From CAZRIE01 sp964600075 (GTDB lineage Bacteria; Bacteroidota; Bacteroidia; Flavobacteriales; Flavobacteriaceae): a DNA stretch of 64,000 nt. Where the stretch lies: NCBI GenBank assembly GCA_964600075.1, contig CAZRIE010000001.1, positions 73,010 to 137,009 on the forward strand, in the 5' to 3' direction. A program made the position numbers and the translations under genes. The notes beneath the pieces are model-generated. The model saw nothing but the letters and a program-made list of their open reading frames with translations, ran no database searches and had not been told where the DNA came from. This document shows, in pieces, positions 1-8,346 of the stretch. How positions within the stretch are numbered: the stretch's first letter is position 1; each line of letters begins with the position of its first letter.

Positions 1-1
1 A

Positions 2-664
2 TATGTAGTCATTAGAGAAAAGGTCTACGAAGCATTCTATAAATTGGAATATCCACATGATCAGATTACATCTTATGTATTTGACGTGGTAAGGGCGGAG
101 GTTCCAAAAATGAAACTTGACGATGTTTTCGTCAAAAAAGATGATATTGCCATCGCCGTTAAGTCAGAACTGCAAGAAGCTATGTTAGACTACGGTTTCG
201 ACATTATTAAAACGCTCGTAACAGACATAGACCCCGATGCCCAAGTTAAAGAAGCCATGAACCGTATCAACGCCTCTGAGCGAGAGAAGATAGCCGCTCA
301 GTTCGAGGGTGACGCCGCTCGGATACTTATCGTTGAAAAGGCAAAAGCCGAAGCGGAAAGCAAACGCTTACAGGGTCGAGGTATCGCAGATCAACGTCGT
401 GAAATAGCTCGTGGCCTAGAAGAATCGGTAGAGGTCTTGAACAAAGTCGGCATCAACTCGCAAGAAGCCTCCGCCCTAATTGTTGTCACACAACATTACG
501 ATACCCTACAGTCCATAGGCGAAGAAACTAATACCAACCTCATCTTATTACCAAATTCCCCCCAAGCAGGTAGTGATATGCTCAATAACATGGTTGCTTC
601 TTTCACGGCCAGTAATATGATAGGGGAATCAATGAAAAAAACAAACGTTGATAAGAAAAAATAG
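2..664 (+). CDS. SPFH/band-7 domain protein (5' end outside window)
   Basis: This is the C-terminal part of a stomatin/prohibitin-like SPFH protein. The frame is open from base 2 with no stop before it, so the true start lies upstream; the TTG at 44 is only an internal leucine. About 220 residues are visible. They contain the end of the SPFH fold (the VFDVVRAEVPKMKLDDVF segment, then DIIKTLVTDIDPDAQVK), an Ala/Glu/Lys-rich helical stretch (KAKAEAESKRLQGRGIADQR) typical of the flotillin-like coiled coil, and a C-terminal segment ending in a Lys-rich tail. Known relatives are membrane-anchored scaffolds that form large rings and affect membrane quality or protease access. A strong hairpin follows at 723-763. 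Family assignment is confident; the cellular role is not known from sequence. Confidence 0.88.
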   Translation, partial: YVVIREKVYEAFYKLEYPHDQITSYVFDVVRAEVPKMKLDDVFVKKDDIAIAVKSELQEAMLDYGFDIIKTLVTDIDPDAQVKEAMNRINASEREKIAAQFEGDAARILIVEKAKAEAESKRLQGRGIADQRREIARGLEESVEVLNKVGINSQEASALIVVTQHYDTLQSIGEETNTNLILLPNSPQAGSDMLNNMVASFTASNMIGESMKKTNVDKKK

Positions 665-722
665 GAATCAATATTCCTCCCGAATCATACGGGTTTAGGA
701 TAAAATCGCACGTAGAAAACAT

Positions 723-763
723 AAAAATCCCTGAGAATTTTAATTAAATTCTCAGGGATTTTT
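723..763. terminator. bidirectional intrinsic terminator
   Basis: A perfect 18-bp inverted repeat (arms 723-740 and 746-763) has an A run on the left and a T run on the right, so it can end transcription from both directions. It lies between the SPFH gene and the converging 784-1679 cluster. Confidence 0.85.
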
Positions 764-783
764 CAAATTAAAAACTTCGAAAA

Positions 784-999
784 TTAACCAAACTTTTTTA
801 GCAATTTTTTGGCAACCAAAGAAATAACCAGATTCTTAACAATGCCACCTAGCCCACCCATAAGATTGGTTGGGTATATGCTATTTTTGGCCATCTGAAA
901 GTTCAGTTTCAGATTCTCTTTATCTATTTCCTGCTGCAGCTTCAAGATTTTTAAGTCCTGGTCTATTTCTTTAAAAGAAGTATAACGCTTAGGTATCAT
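784..999 (-). CDS. small DUF6327-like protein
   Basis: A 71-residue protein opening with a short conserved-looking block (RYTSFKEIDQDLKILKLQQ), a predicted amphipathic/coiled helix, then a hydrophobic glycine-containing tail (GGLGGIVKNLVISLVAKKLL). It resembles the small flavobacterial DUF6327 proteins found next to YtxH and holin-like genes. Its ATG overlaps the stop of the upstream 116-residue gene by 4 bp (996-999), which indicates translational coupling and one operon. Function is unknown; the C-terminal hydrophobic stretch suggests membrane association. The family name is from memory of similar clusters and not from a search. Confidence 0.7.
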   Translation of the reverse strand: MIPKRYTSFKEIDQDLKILKLQQEIDKENLKLNFQMAKNSIYPTNLMGGLGGIVKNLVISLVAKKLLKKFG

Positions 1000-1346
1000 A
1001 TCTCGTCAAAATATAATTCAGAAAATTTCTTGAGCAATGGTTTTCTTAACATATGTCGCAATAAGTATATTACTATACCTATCAGTATATAAAAAAGGCC
1101 TACGATAAGAAAGCCCTTTGCAGTGCTTTCCAGGGCGGTACCTATCCAATAGGCTGCACTTATCGAGAGAAATAAAAGGGCCATGACGAGAAGTATACCA
1201 ACCGATGCAATTTTAGCGAACACGATGACCGCCTTCATCAGCACCTTAAAGCCTTTAAGCTTATAAAATTGTCTGCTACTCTCCAAATAAGAATTGGCAC
1301 TCGCTTCTGCCTCGGAAAAATTGTCCTTTAGTTCGTCAAAAGCCAT
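996..1346 (-). CDS. phage-holin-family-like / Phage_holin_3_6-type membrane protein
   Basis: A 116-residue protein with an acidic, helical N-terminus (about 1-30) and two long hydrophobic segments (about 38-62 and 75-97) separated by a short polar turn. In Bacteroidota such proteins are annotated as phage holin family or competence-like, but they occur in chromosomal envelope/stress clusters. This one sits between a YtxH gene (3-bp gap) and a DUF6327-like gene (4-bp overlap), with no phage gene nearby. It most likely acts in the inner membrane; a lytic role is not supported. Confidence 0.72.
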   Translation of the reverse strand: MAFDELKDNFSEAEASANSYLESSRQFYKLKGFKVLMKAVIVFAKIASVGILLVMALLFLSISAAYWIGTALESTAKGFLIVGLFYILIGIVIYLLRHMLRKPLLKKFSELYFDEI

Positions 1347-1349
1347 AAA

Positions 1350-1679
1350 CTACTTTTGAAGTTGCGCGTTTTTCTTTCTGAGTTCTTCCAATTTCTTTTC
1401 CAATGTCAAGATGATATCATCGGCCTTGTAACTCATTGTTGAAATAGTGTCTTCCAGCTTTTGCTCAAAATCAACTTTCTTGGCTTCTGCCGTTTCAGTC
1501 AACTCATCTGCTGCTTGGATTATTCTATGTGAAAGATCATCTTTGGTCTTAAGAGCATTCTTTTTGATTTTCTTTCTGGTCTTCTTACCCTTATCCGGTG
1601 CATATAAAATTCCGGCCCCGGCACCTATAATCGCTCCGGTTAAAATTGCTAACAAAATACTTCCACTATCGTTTGACAT
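1350..1679 (-). CDS. YtxH domain-containing protein
   Basis: A 109-residue protein with an N-terminal glycine-rich membrane segment (about 7-27, AILTGAIIGAGAGILYAPDK), directly followed by a Lys/Arg-rich cytoplasmic stretch (GKKTRKKIKK), then a long charged coiled-coil tail. This is the classic YtxH/GvpP-like layout of small stress-linked membrane proteins. It is the first gene of the minus-strand trio 1679-784. The ATG at 1679 gives the canonical N-terminus. A general-stress role is known for some family members and is only inferred here. Confidence 0.85.
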   Translation of the reverse strand: MSNDSGSILLAILTGAIIGAGAGILYAPDKGKKTRKKIKKNALKTKDDLSHRIIQAADELTETAEAKKVDFEQKLEDTISTMSYKADDIILTLEKKLEELRKKNAQLQK

Positions 1680-2119
1680 AATTGTTCTTTTTAAGAATTA
1701 CTATTTAACTACTATTTAAAAAAGACGCTTAGAATGATTTCAGACCGTTTACTACTATCTGCATGCCACCATAACTATTTTCAAGTGCAATATAATTCAC
1801 ACTTTTTAAAAATCACTGGACCAATCCATGCAAAGTTGACTTTCAAGTAAATTTAAGGCAAATTTAATGCTTAGCGTTCTTCTACGCCACGAAATCCGAC
1901 TAAATAATCAGTACTTCCGCTAATTTTTGTACACTCCTGAAAAGTCATTAAAAACAATGGAATGGAATAGAAAATATCGATTACAATAAAATAATCAATA
2001 GAACTTTCTTATGCGTAGTACATACTTCGGTGTCTTGGTTTATTATCAATTCAGGGGCCTCCCTTCCTTACAAAAATGAAAGAAGGAAGGAAGATGTGTT
2101 GATAAGCCTCCTCTAGTAA
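1680..2119. other. intergenic region between glnS end and YtxH cluster
   Basis: About 440 bp with no convincing gene. It holds the 3' end of the glnS transcript and the promoter of the YtxH trio, both on the minus strand. An imperfect hairpin made of CTTCCTT/AAGGAAG arms lies around 2060-2094 and could help end glnS transcription, but it lacks a clear U tract. I could not pick a good TAnnTTTG box for the YtxH cluster. Confidence 0.5.
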
Positions 2120-3811
2120 TCACTTTTGATTGTTATTCTGAATTTTTGCCCAAGTATCACGCAAGCCAACAGTTCGATTGAAGACCAAATTATCCGAACT
2201 TGAATCTAAATCGACACAAAAATAGCCCAACCGTTGAAATTGGACACGATCACCAACTTGTGCGTCTTTTAGACTAGGTTCTAAATACCCTGTGATTACC
2301 GTAAGCGAATCATGATTTATATATTCCATAAAATCCTTGTCCTTGTGCGTATCCGGACTTTCATCCGTGAACAACCGATCATACAATCGCACTTCGGCTT
2401 CGATGGCATGTTTTATAGAAACCCAATGGAGTGTACCCTTTACTTTACGAAGGCTTTCCTCCGTGCCGCTTCCGCTCTTACTCTTAGGGTCGTACGTACA
2501 CCGAATTTCAGTAATATTACCTTCGGTATCTTTTGTGCAACTCTCAGCCTTAATGATATAGGCTGATTTTAAACGCACCTCACCCCCCAATTTTAAACGA
2601 AAAAATTTGCGGTTAGCCTCCTCTCGGAAGTCCTCCCGTTCAATAAAAATTTCTTTCGAAAAAGGAACTTTCCGAGTGCCTGCCGCCTCGTCTCCCTGAT
2701 TGTTCTCCGTCTCTAACCATTCTTCATCACCCTCTGGGTAATTTGTAATCACGACCTTGACCGGATTTAGAACCCCCATTACCCTAGGTGCACACTTGTT
2801 CAAATGTTCACGTACATGAAATTCCAATAGGCTAACATCGATAAGGTTTTCGCGTTTTGCTATACCAATGGTATCGACAAAATTTCGAATGGACTCTGGA
2901 GTATAGCCTCTTCTTCGTAGACCTGAAATTGTTGGCATTCTCGGATCGTCCCACCCATTTACAACTCCTTTTTCTACCAACTGCAATAATTTACGTTTGC
3001 TTACTACGGTATGGCTAAGATTTCTACGTGCAAATTCGCGCTGTTTAGGTCTAAGTTTCTTGGATTCTACCACTTGATCTAAAAACCAGTTATAAAGTTC
3101 GCGATGTGGTAAAAACTCCAAGGTACAGAGCGAATGGGAAACTTGCTCTATATAATCACTCTCACCATGGGTCCAATCGTACATAGGATAAATACACCAA
3201 TCGGTATTAGTTCTGTGATGTGATTTATGTAACACTCGGTACATTATTGGATCTCGCATAAGCATGTTCGAAGACGCCATGTCTATTTTGGCACGAAGAA
3301 CATGGGTTGCTTCATCAAACTTACCCTCTTTCATTCCCCTAAACAATTCCAAATTTTCCTCAAGGGACCGATTGCGATATGGACTGCTACTTCCTGCCTC
3401 GGTAGGGGTCCCTTTTTGCGCTGCCATATTTTGGGATGATTGACTATCGACATAGGCCTTCCCTTCTTTAATAAGGAATACCGCCCAATCGTATAGCTGT
3501 TGGAAGTAATCTGACGCATACCGTTCGGTATTCCACTCAAATCCTAGCCACGCTATGTCCCTCTTAATCGCATCAACATACTCCTGCTCCTCCTTCGCAG
3601 GATTTGTATCATCAAAACGCAAATTAACGGGTGCGCCGTACCGCAATCCCAAACCGAAATTTAGACAGATAGCACTGGCATGCCCTATGTGCAAATAGCC
3701 ATTGGGTTCAGGAGGAAAACGAAAGCGCAAATCGTCGTCAGAATATCCGTTTTTCAGGTCTTCCTCAACAATATGCTCTATAAAATTCAACGATTCTACA
3801 GCGTCGCTCAT
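2120..3811 (-). CDS. glnS: glutamine--tRNA ligase
   Basis: A 563-residue class I aminoacyl-tRNA synthetase that charges tRNA-Gln with glutamine in the cytoplasm. It is close to the length of E. coli GlnS (554). The HIGH motif is at residues 41-44, inside the GlnRS-typical RFPPEPNGYLHIGHA block. The KMSKS-equivalent (VSKRKL) is at about 267-272. DTNPAKE and the MYDWTHGESDYIE segment are diagnostic of GlnRS rather than GluRS. The C-terminal anticodon-binding beta-barrels are present. The ATG at 3811 gives a normal N-terminus. It is monocistronic, transcribed away from the gliding operon. Confidence 0.96.
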   Translation of the reverse strand: MSDAVESLNFIEHIVEEDLKNGYSDDDLRFRFPPEPNGYLHIGHASAICLNFGLGLRYGAPVNLRFDDTNPAKEEQEYVDAIKRDIAWLGFEWNTERYASDYFQQLYDWAVFLIKEGKAYVDSQSSQNMAAQKGTPTEAGSSSPYRNRSLEENLELFRGMKEGKFDEATHVLRAKIDMASSNMLMRDPIMYRVLHKSHHRTNTDWCIYPMYDWTHGESDYIEQVSHSLCTLEFLPHRELYNWFLDQVVESKKLRPKQREFARRNLSHTVVSKRKLLQLVEKGVVNGWDDPRMPTISGLRRRGYTPESIRNFVDTIGIAKRENLIDVSLLEFHVREHLNKCAPRVMGVLNPVKVVITNYPEGDEEWLETENNQGDEAAGTRKVPFSKEIFIEREDFREEANRKFFRLKLGGEVRLKSAYIIKAESCTKDTEGNITEIRCTYDPKSKSGSGTEESLRKVKGTLHWVSIKHAIEAEVRLYDRLFTDESPDTHKDKDFMEYINHDSLTVITGYLEPSLKDAQVGDRVQFQRLGYFCVDLDSSSDNLVFNRTVGLRDTWAKIQNNNQK

Positions 3812-4032
3812 AGGGTGATTTTTAAGGACTTAAAGGTACGCAAATTGGCTCAATTCGCCTTCATAGAACTATCATTCATACAAATACTCCCATTTCACAA
3901 CAGTTTTATCGGTCGATACAACATTAAATAGCCCACGCGCTGTATATACTCCATATTTGTTATTGCATTCGGTTTAGTCAAATCCCAAATCTGACATCGA
4001 ACTTGTAGTAAACCCCAAAACTACGACTACTT

Positions 4033-6291
4033 ATGAAACAAGAACTCTTTAACACCCAACGTACAATTATAATAGCATTCTTGCTATTGGCTACTTCACA
4101 AATCACAGCACAAACTATTGCTCTTCAAGCGCCTGCTCCGGCAGACAACCCCAATATTGGAGGAAACTCTCCCTGGGACAAAGCCTGCGGCTCAGCCAGC
4201 TTTAACGACTATTATGTGACCATCAAATTGGCCGGTAGCGCTAACAGTGATAACCAATTCATTCTTGAACTGTCAGATGCGAACGGTCTTTTCAACTCAC
4301 CCATCGAACTCTCTACGGTAACCGACCAGAATAACAATTCGGAATTCACCACAAGCTTTCCGCTACCTGTTAACGCTCAAGGAGCAGGTTACAAGATGCG
4401 GGTAAGAAGTACCAGTCCGGCCTCGACTAGTCCGGCATCTGAATCCTATTCCATGTACTATCTTGGTTTTACAACAAACCTTCATATGAGCCCCAACGGA
4501 GATGGAACCACCCCCGGAACCATTCAAGTATGCGATAGTGGAGACATCACCTTGACTGTCGATAACGTATCACCATCAGAATTAAATACCTATCAGTATA
4601 CCTGGTTTCGCAGCGGTTCTTCCATCGGAAGTGGATCATCAATTCAAACCAGCGGTACAGGAGAATATTGGGTATATATAGACTACGGCACTTGTACCGG
4701 ATCGGCCAACACCGAATCGAACCATATAATTATAAACACAGGAACAAGTACTGGAATCACCATAAACACACCGCCATCGAATGCCCTATGTGCCGGAGAT
4801 GCCGCACCTGCCTTAGAGGCGAGTGTACAAAATGTAGCCTACAACTATACATGGTATAAGGATGGTGCCGAAATTCGAACCGAACAAGCAGGTGGCTTTA
4901 CGTATTCCATCGATACAAACGATGCCGCTTTTACAGGAGACTATACGGTACGTGTAAGAGCATCGGGCCTCTGTACTGAAATTTCTGCGCCCATAGCCAT
5001 TAATAATGCCGGCGAGTTTGCAGTTACTAGAAACAACGGTGCAAACATTGTAGTGTTGCCCGGGCAAACACAAACCTTAAGTGCTAGTACCGATGCCAAT
5101 ACCCCTTCGTATATATGGTATAGAAACGGAGTTGCCATACCTAGCTCAAACAACGCAACTCTAGCTATTAACCAATCGGGTACATATTATGTAGCCGTGA
5201 CACAAACAGGAGGCACGTGCTCTTCGACAACGATCAATTCGGTAACTACGGAAGTAGTTGCCCCTACAAATTTCAGGCTTGAAATTGACTATGCAACCTC
5301 TTATGAAGCTTGTACCAGCTCGAGTATTGTGCTTGAAGCCAATAAAATTTATGCTGTTCTGGGCGATGCAAGTGAACTCGATGTCACCGCCGATGCAGCC
5401 TCGTCATTTACCTACCAATGGAAGAAAGACGTAACCAACGTAGCCGGAGAAACAGCAAGATCTATTAGTCTCACCAACAGTAATGAAAATGGGGACTATA
5501 GTGTTGACGGTTCTTTGGGTGGAATTAACACAACTTCGAACACCCTTTCGGTACAATTGGGCAGTAACGAAGCTTTGACCATTTCAGGTACGAGTACTGT
5601 CTATTGCAGTGCTTCTGATATCATTACGCTTAGTACAGCAACTGACTTGACCAATGAAGTTTTCGACTGGGAACGTGATGGCGATGTTGTTAACTCGACT
5701 GACAGCGCACTGGCCGTAACCCAACCCGGAACGTATCGACTGGTAATCAGAAAAGGGGCTTGTCCGTTAATTTCCAATGAAATTACCGTTTCACCTCTGA
5801 ATCCCGACTTGATTACTTTAGACGTGGATGGTGATGTCATTTTCCCTGAAGGGAGTTCAAAAACCGTAACCGCCAGCGGAGGCGCAGCCTATAGATGGCT
5901 AGATAGCAATACCACCGAAATAAGTAGCTCTTCTTCAGTCACATTTACACAAGAGGGAAGCTACCTATTAATTGCAAATATTGACAACTGCGAAGTCAGT
6001 AAGCCGATTACCGTTTCGTATTTAGATCTGTTCAATATTCCGAACGTAATCACCCCTAATGGTGATGGTGCAAATGATCAGTGGATAATTCCAAACACCT
6101 ATTCCAATAAATCAGATGTAAATGTCATCATTTACAATGCCAAGGGAATTGAAGTCTTGAACGCAATAAATTACCAGAACAGCTGGCCAGAATCATCAAC
6201 CTCCTTCTCGAACCAGAATATGGTATTCTATTATGTTATCAAAAAAACAACCGAAACTTTAAAGCAAGGTACCATAACCGTTATCAGATAA
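4033..6291 (+). CDS. Ig-like gliding motility-associated C-terminal domain protein (SprC position)
   Basis: A 752-residue exported protein. Residues 1-26 form a signal peptide ending ...SQITAQ. The body contains repeated Ig/PKD-like segments with the recurring pattern YTWYKDG / YIWYRNG / YQWKKD and GxYxVxV endings, one Cys pair per unit. The last ~90 residues are a T9SS type B sorting domain (CHU_C/TIGR04131 type): IPNVITPNGDGANDQW, then IYNAKGIEV, and a final beta strand. The protein should cross the outer membrane through the T9SS. It is the first gene of a four-gene operon (6 bp to the next gene) with the order of the F. johnsoniae sprC-sprD-sprB-sprF operon. It is therefore the positional equivalent of SprC; sequence identity to SprC was not tested. 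Confidence 0.86.
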   Translation: MKQELFNTQRTIIIAFLLLATSQITAQTIALQAPAPADNPNIGGNSPWDKACGSASFNDYYVTIKLAGSANSDNQFILELSDANGLFNSPIELSTVTDQNNNSEFTTSFPLPVNAQGAGYKMRVRSTSPASTSPASESYSMYYLGFTTNLHMSPNGDGTTPGTIQVCDSGDITLTVDNVSPSELNTYQYTWFRSGSSIGSGSSIQTSGTGEYWVYIDYGTCTGSANTESNHIIINTGTSTGITINTPPSNALCAGDAAPALEASVQNVAYNYTWYKDGAEIRTEQAGGFTYSIDTNDAAFTGDYTVRVRASGLCTEISAPIAINNAGEFAVTRNNGANIVVLPGQTQTLSASTDANTPSYIWYRNGVAIPSSNNATLAINQSGTYYVAVTQTGGTCSSTTINSVTTEVVAPTNFRLEIDYATSYEACTSSSIVLEANKIYAVLGDASELDVTADAASSFTYQWKKDVTNVAGETARSISLTNSNENGDYSVDGSLGGINTTSNTLSVQLGSNEALTISGTSTVYCSASDIITLSTATDLTNEVFDWERDGDVVNSTDSALAVTQPGTYRLVIRKGACPLISNEITVSPLNPDLITLDVDGDVIFPEGSSKTVTASGGAAYRWLDSNTTEISSSSSVTFTQEGSYLLIANIDNCEVSKPITVSYLDLFNIPNVITPNGDGANDQWIIPNTYSNKSDVNVIIYNAKGIEVLNAINYQNSWPESSTSFSNQNMVFYYVIKKTTETLKQGTITVIR

Positions 6292-6297
6292 CCAACC

Positions 6298-8346
6298 ATG
6301 AAATTTGTTAAATACATAGCGTTCGCCTTAATAGCTGCCTTGGCATTTACCAATGTTCAGGCACAAGCAGACGACCCAGTTCTTTTATATAGCCCGGCGT
6401 CCCAGAACCTTTTGAAATTCAATAGGTTCTTGATCAATCCGACGTTTTCTACAGTGCGGGAAGATAAATCATACGTCAACCTTTTGCATAGAAACCAATC
6501 GGTACAATTTAAGGACAACGACCAGACTTACTTCTTAAGCTATAGTGGTAGAATAGGTGATAGAAGTGGGCTTGGGCTTAGCTTGTATACACAATCAATA
6601 GGCCCGGTATCAAATATTGGGATTTTGGCCAATTACGCTTATGGCATCAAATTGAGCGACAAAAGTAATTTCACCTTCGGTGGAAATCTAGCATATTATA
6701 GCACTGGACTTGATCTAAATAACATCGATGTCATCGATCCCAATGACTTTAGGCTAAACGGTACGGAAGATAGCAACGTGCTTTCCTTTCAGCCCGGTTT
6801 CAACATTTCTTACGGAAAGTTTGATTTTGGTGTTTTTGCCGAAAATCTTTTCGACTACAATTTAAAGACCAGCGAATCACTGACCGATTTCGGCGATAAA
6901 ACGTATTCAAGTCATTTACAGTATACCCATAAATTCAATAATGATTCGGGTATTATGGAAGGTAGTCGTCTGATGCCTTTGGCACGTGTGCGTATGAACG
7001 GACAGAACCGTTTTGCCTCTGATGACGCTGAAGCCCAAGATATTACCTATGGAGGAAGCCTTATTCTAGATCTCCCCAAACTGGGCTGGTTGCAAGGCGG
7101 CTATGATAGTTTCTTCGGAGCTTCTGCCGGAGCTGGTTTCAACATTAATAGAAGACTTTCCCTTGGTTACACCATGGAAAAAGGCTTTACAACCGATTTG
7201 GATAATCTGGGCATAACCCATGAAATTTCATTTGCCTATTCCTTCACGCCGAACCTTACAGAAGACCGCGTGATGCTTGAAGATGATTATGAGGACGAAT
7301 TGGTCGACAACGAAGACGTCGATAAAAACGATTTGGCTGCCAATGAGGAAATCGCAGAACTCAAACGAAAATTGGCCGAGAACGACGCCATCATACAAGA
7401 GCTGATGTTCCGACAAGATTCGTTAGAGGCCGACCGTCAAAAAGACCTGGAACGCCGTTTCAATATGGTAATGACTATGGTGCGCAATGAGACCAACAGT
7501 GAACGCCCAGATCTTGAAAAACGAGCTGAAAATCTTTTCTTGGGTGGTCAAGATAGGCCAGCTGTTACCGAACAAAATTCTAGTAACGACGGTTTTGCGC
7601 AAAACTCAGGCAACCAATCACGAACTGCCGCTGTTCAAGACAAGACACGAAACAAGATTGAAAAAGACAAGAGCGTTAAAAACAGAAAATTCAAAAACCT
7701 AGATGGAGTTGAAAATGGCTATTATGTGGTAGCCAATGTCTATAAGGGCGGAAAGTATATGGAAAAGTTCTTGAACGATATGAGCGATCAAGGTTTTTCA
7801 TCTGACTACATCGATAACCCTGAAAATGGTTTGAAGTATGTCTACCTCGAGCGTTATGATACATGGCAAGAAGCCTTAGCTGCTCACAAAAGCAATATGG
7901 ACGGCGCATATGCCGGAGATCTATGGATCATGAACGTAGAGAACCGCTATACCAATGAAGCCTATGCCAACAATGTCGATAAACTCAAAGAAAAATCAGC
8001 TAAATACGATACCGATGTGCTACAACAAAATGTTGTGGTCAAAGACCAGGTCGTTTCAAAAGAACTCACGAACAAAACCTATAAAATCGATGGTATCGGT
8101 TCGGGCTATTACATTATTGCAAATGTATTCGCCAACCCTAAAAATGCCAACCGGTTCGTGAAGCTTTTGAATTCTTATGGCCTTAGTGCCAGCTACTTTA
8201 TTAATCCCGAAAACAACTGGAGATACGTGTACCTAAAAAGACACGCGTCTTGGAACAATGCCCTAATATCCTACTATACCAACCTAAATGACTCGTATAA
8301 CGACAAAATGTGGATTATGCGCGTCAAACCAAACCTACTGGCTTAA
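6298..8346 (+). CDS. PorP/SprF-family barrel fused to two SPOR-like modules (SprD position)
   Basis: A 682-residue protein. A signal peptide (1-22, ...TNVQAQ) is followed by a PorP/SprF outer-membrane barrel region (about 25-315) that opens with the family-typical LLYSPASQNLLKFNRFLINP block. Next is a very acidic and then coiled, Gln/Asn/Lys-rich linker (about 320-465). Two similar SPOR-like modules follow (about 468-548 and 599-679), each with G-GYY-(V/I)ANV, an N-PEN---(K/R)YVYL core and a WIM end. SPOR domains bind peptidoglycan, so the protein could link an outer-membrane adhesin complex to the wall. Its stop codon is immediately followed by the sprB ATG. It occupies the SprD position in the gliding operon. 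Confidence 0.85.
   Translation: MKFVKYIAFALIAALAFTNVQAQADDPVLLYSPASQNLLKFNRFLINPTFSTVREDKSYVNLLHRNQSVQFKDNDQTYFLSYSGRIGDRSGLGLSLYTQSIGPVSNIGILANYAYGIKLSDKSNFTFGGNLAYYSTGLDLNNIDVIDPNDFRLNGTEDSNVLSFQPGFNISYGKFDFGVFAENLFDYNLKTSESLTDFGDKTYSSHLQYTHKFNNDSGIMEGSRLMPLARVRMNGQNRFASDDAEAQDITYGGSLILDLPKLGWLQGGYDSFFGASAGAGFNINRRLSLGYTMEKGFTTDLDNLGITHEISFAYSFTPNLTEDRVMLEDDYEDELVDNEDVDKNDLAANEEIAELKRKLAENDAIIQELMFRQDSLEADRQKDLERRFNMVMTMVRNETNSERPDLEKRAENLFLGGQDRPAVTEQNSSNDGFAQNSGNQSRTAAVQDKTRNKIEKDKSVKNRKFKNLDGVENGYYVVANVYKGGKYMEKFLNDMSDQGFSSDYIDNPENGLKYVYLERYDTWQEALAAHKSNMDGAYAGDLWIMNVENRYTNEAYANNVDKLKEKSAKYDTDVLQQNVVVKDQVVSKELTNKTYKIDGIGSGYYIIANVFANPKNANRFVKLLNSYGLSASYFINPENNWRYVYLKRHASWNNALISYYTNLNDSYNDKMWIMRVKPNLLA

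Noticed and set aside
996..1346. Prophage holin
   Set aside because: No lysin, capsid, integrase or other phage gene is nearby; the gene sits in a conserved-looking three-gene envelope cluster.
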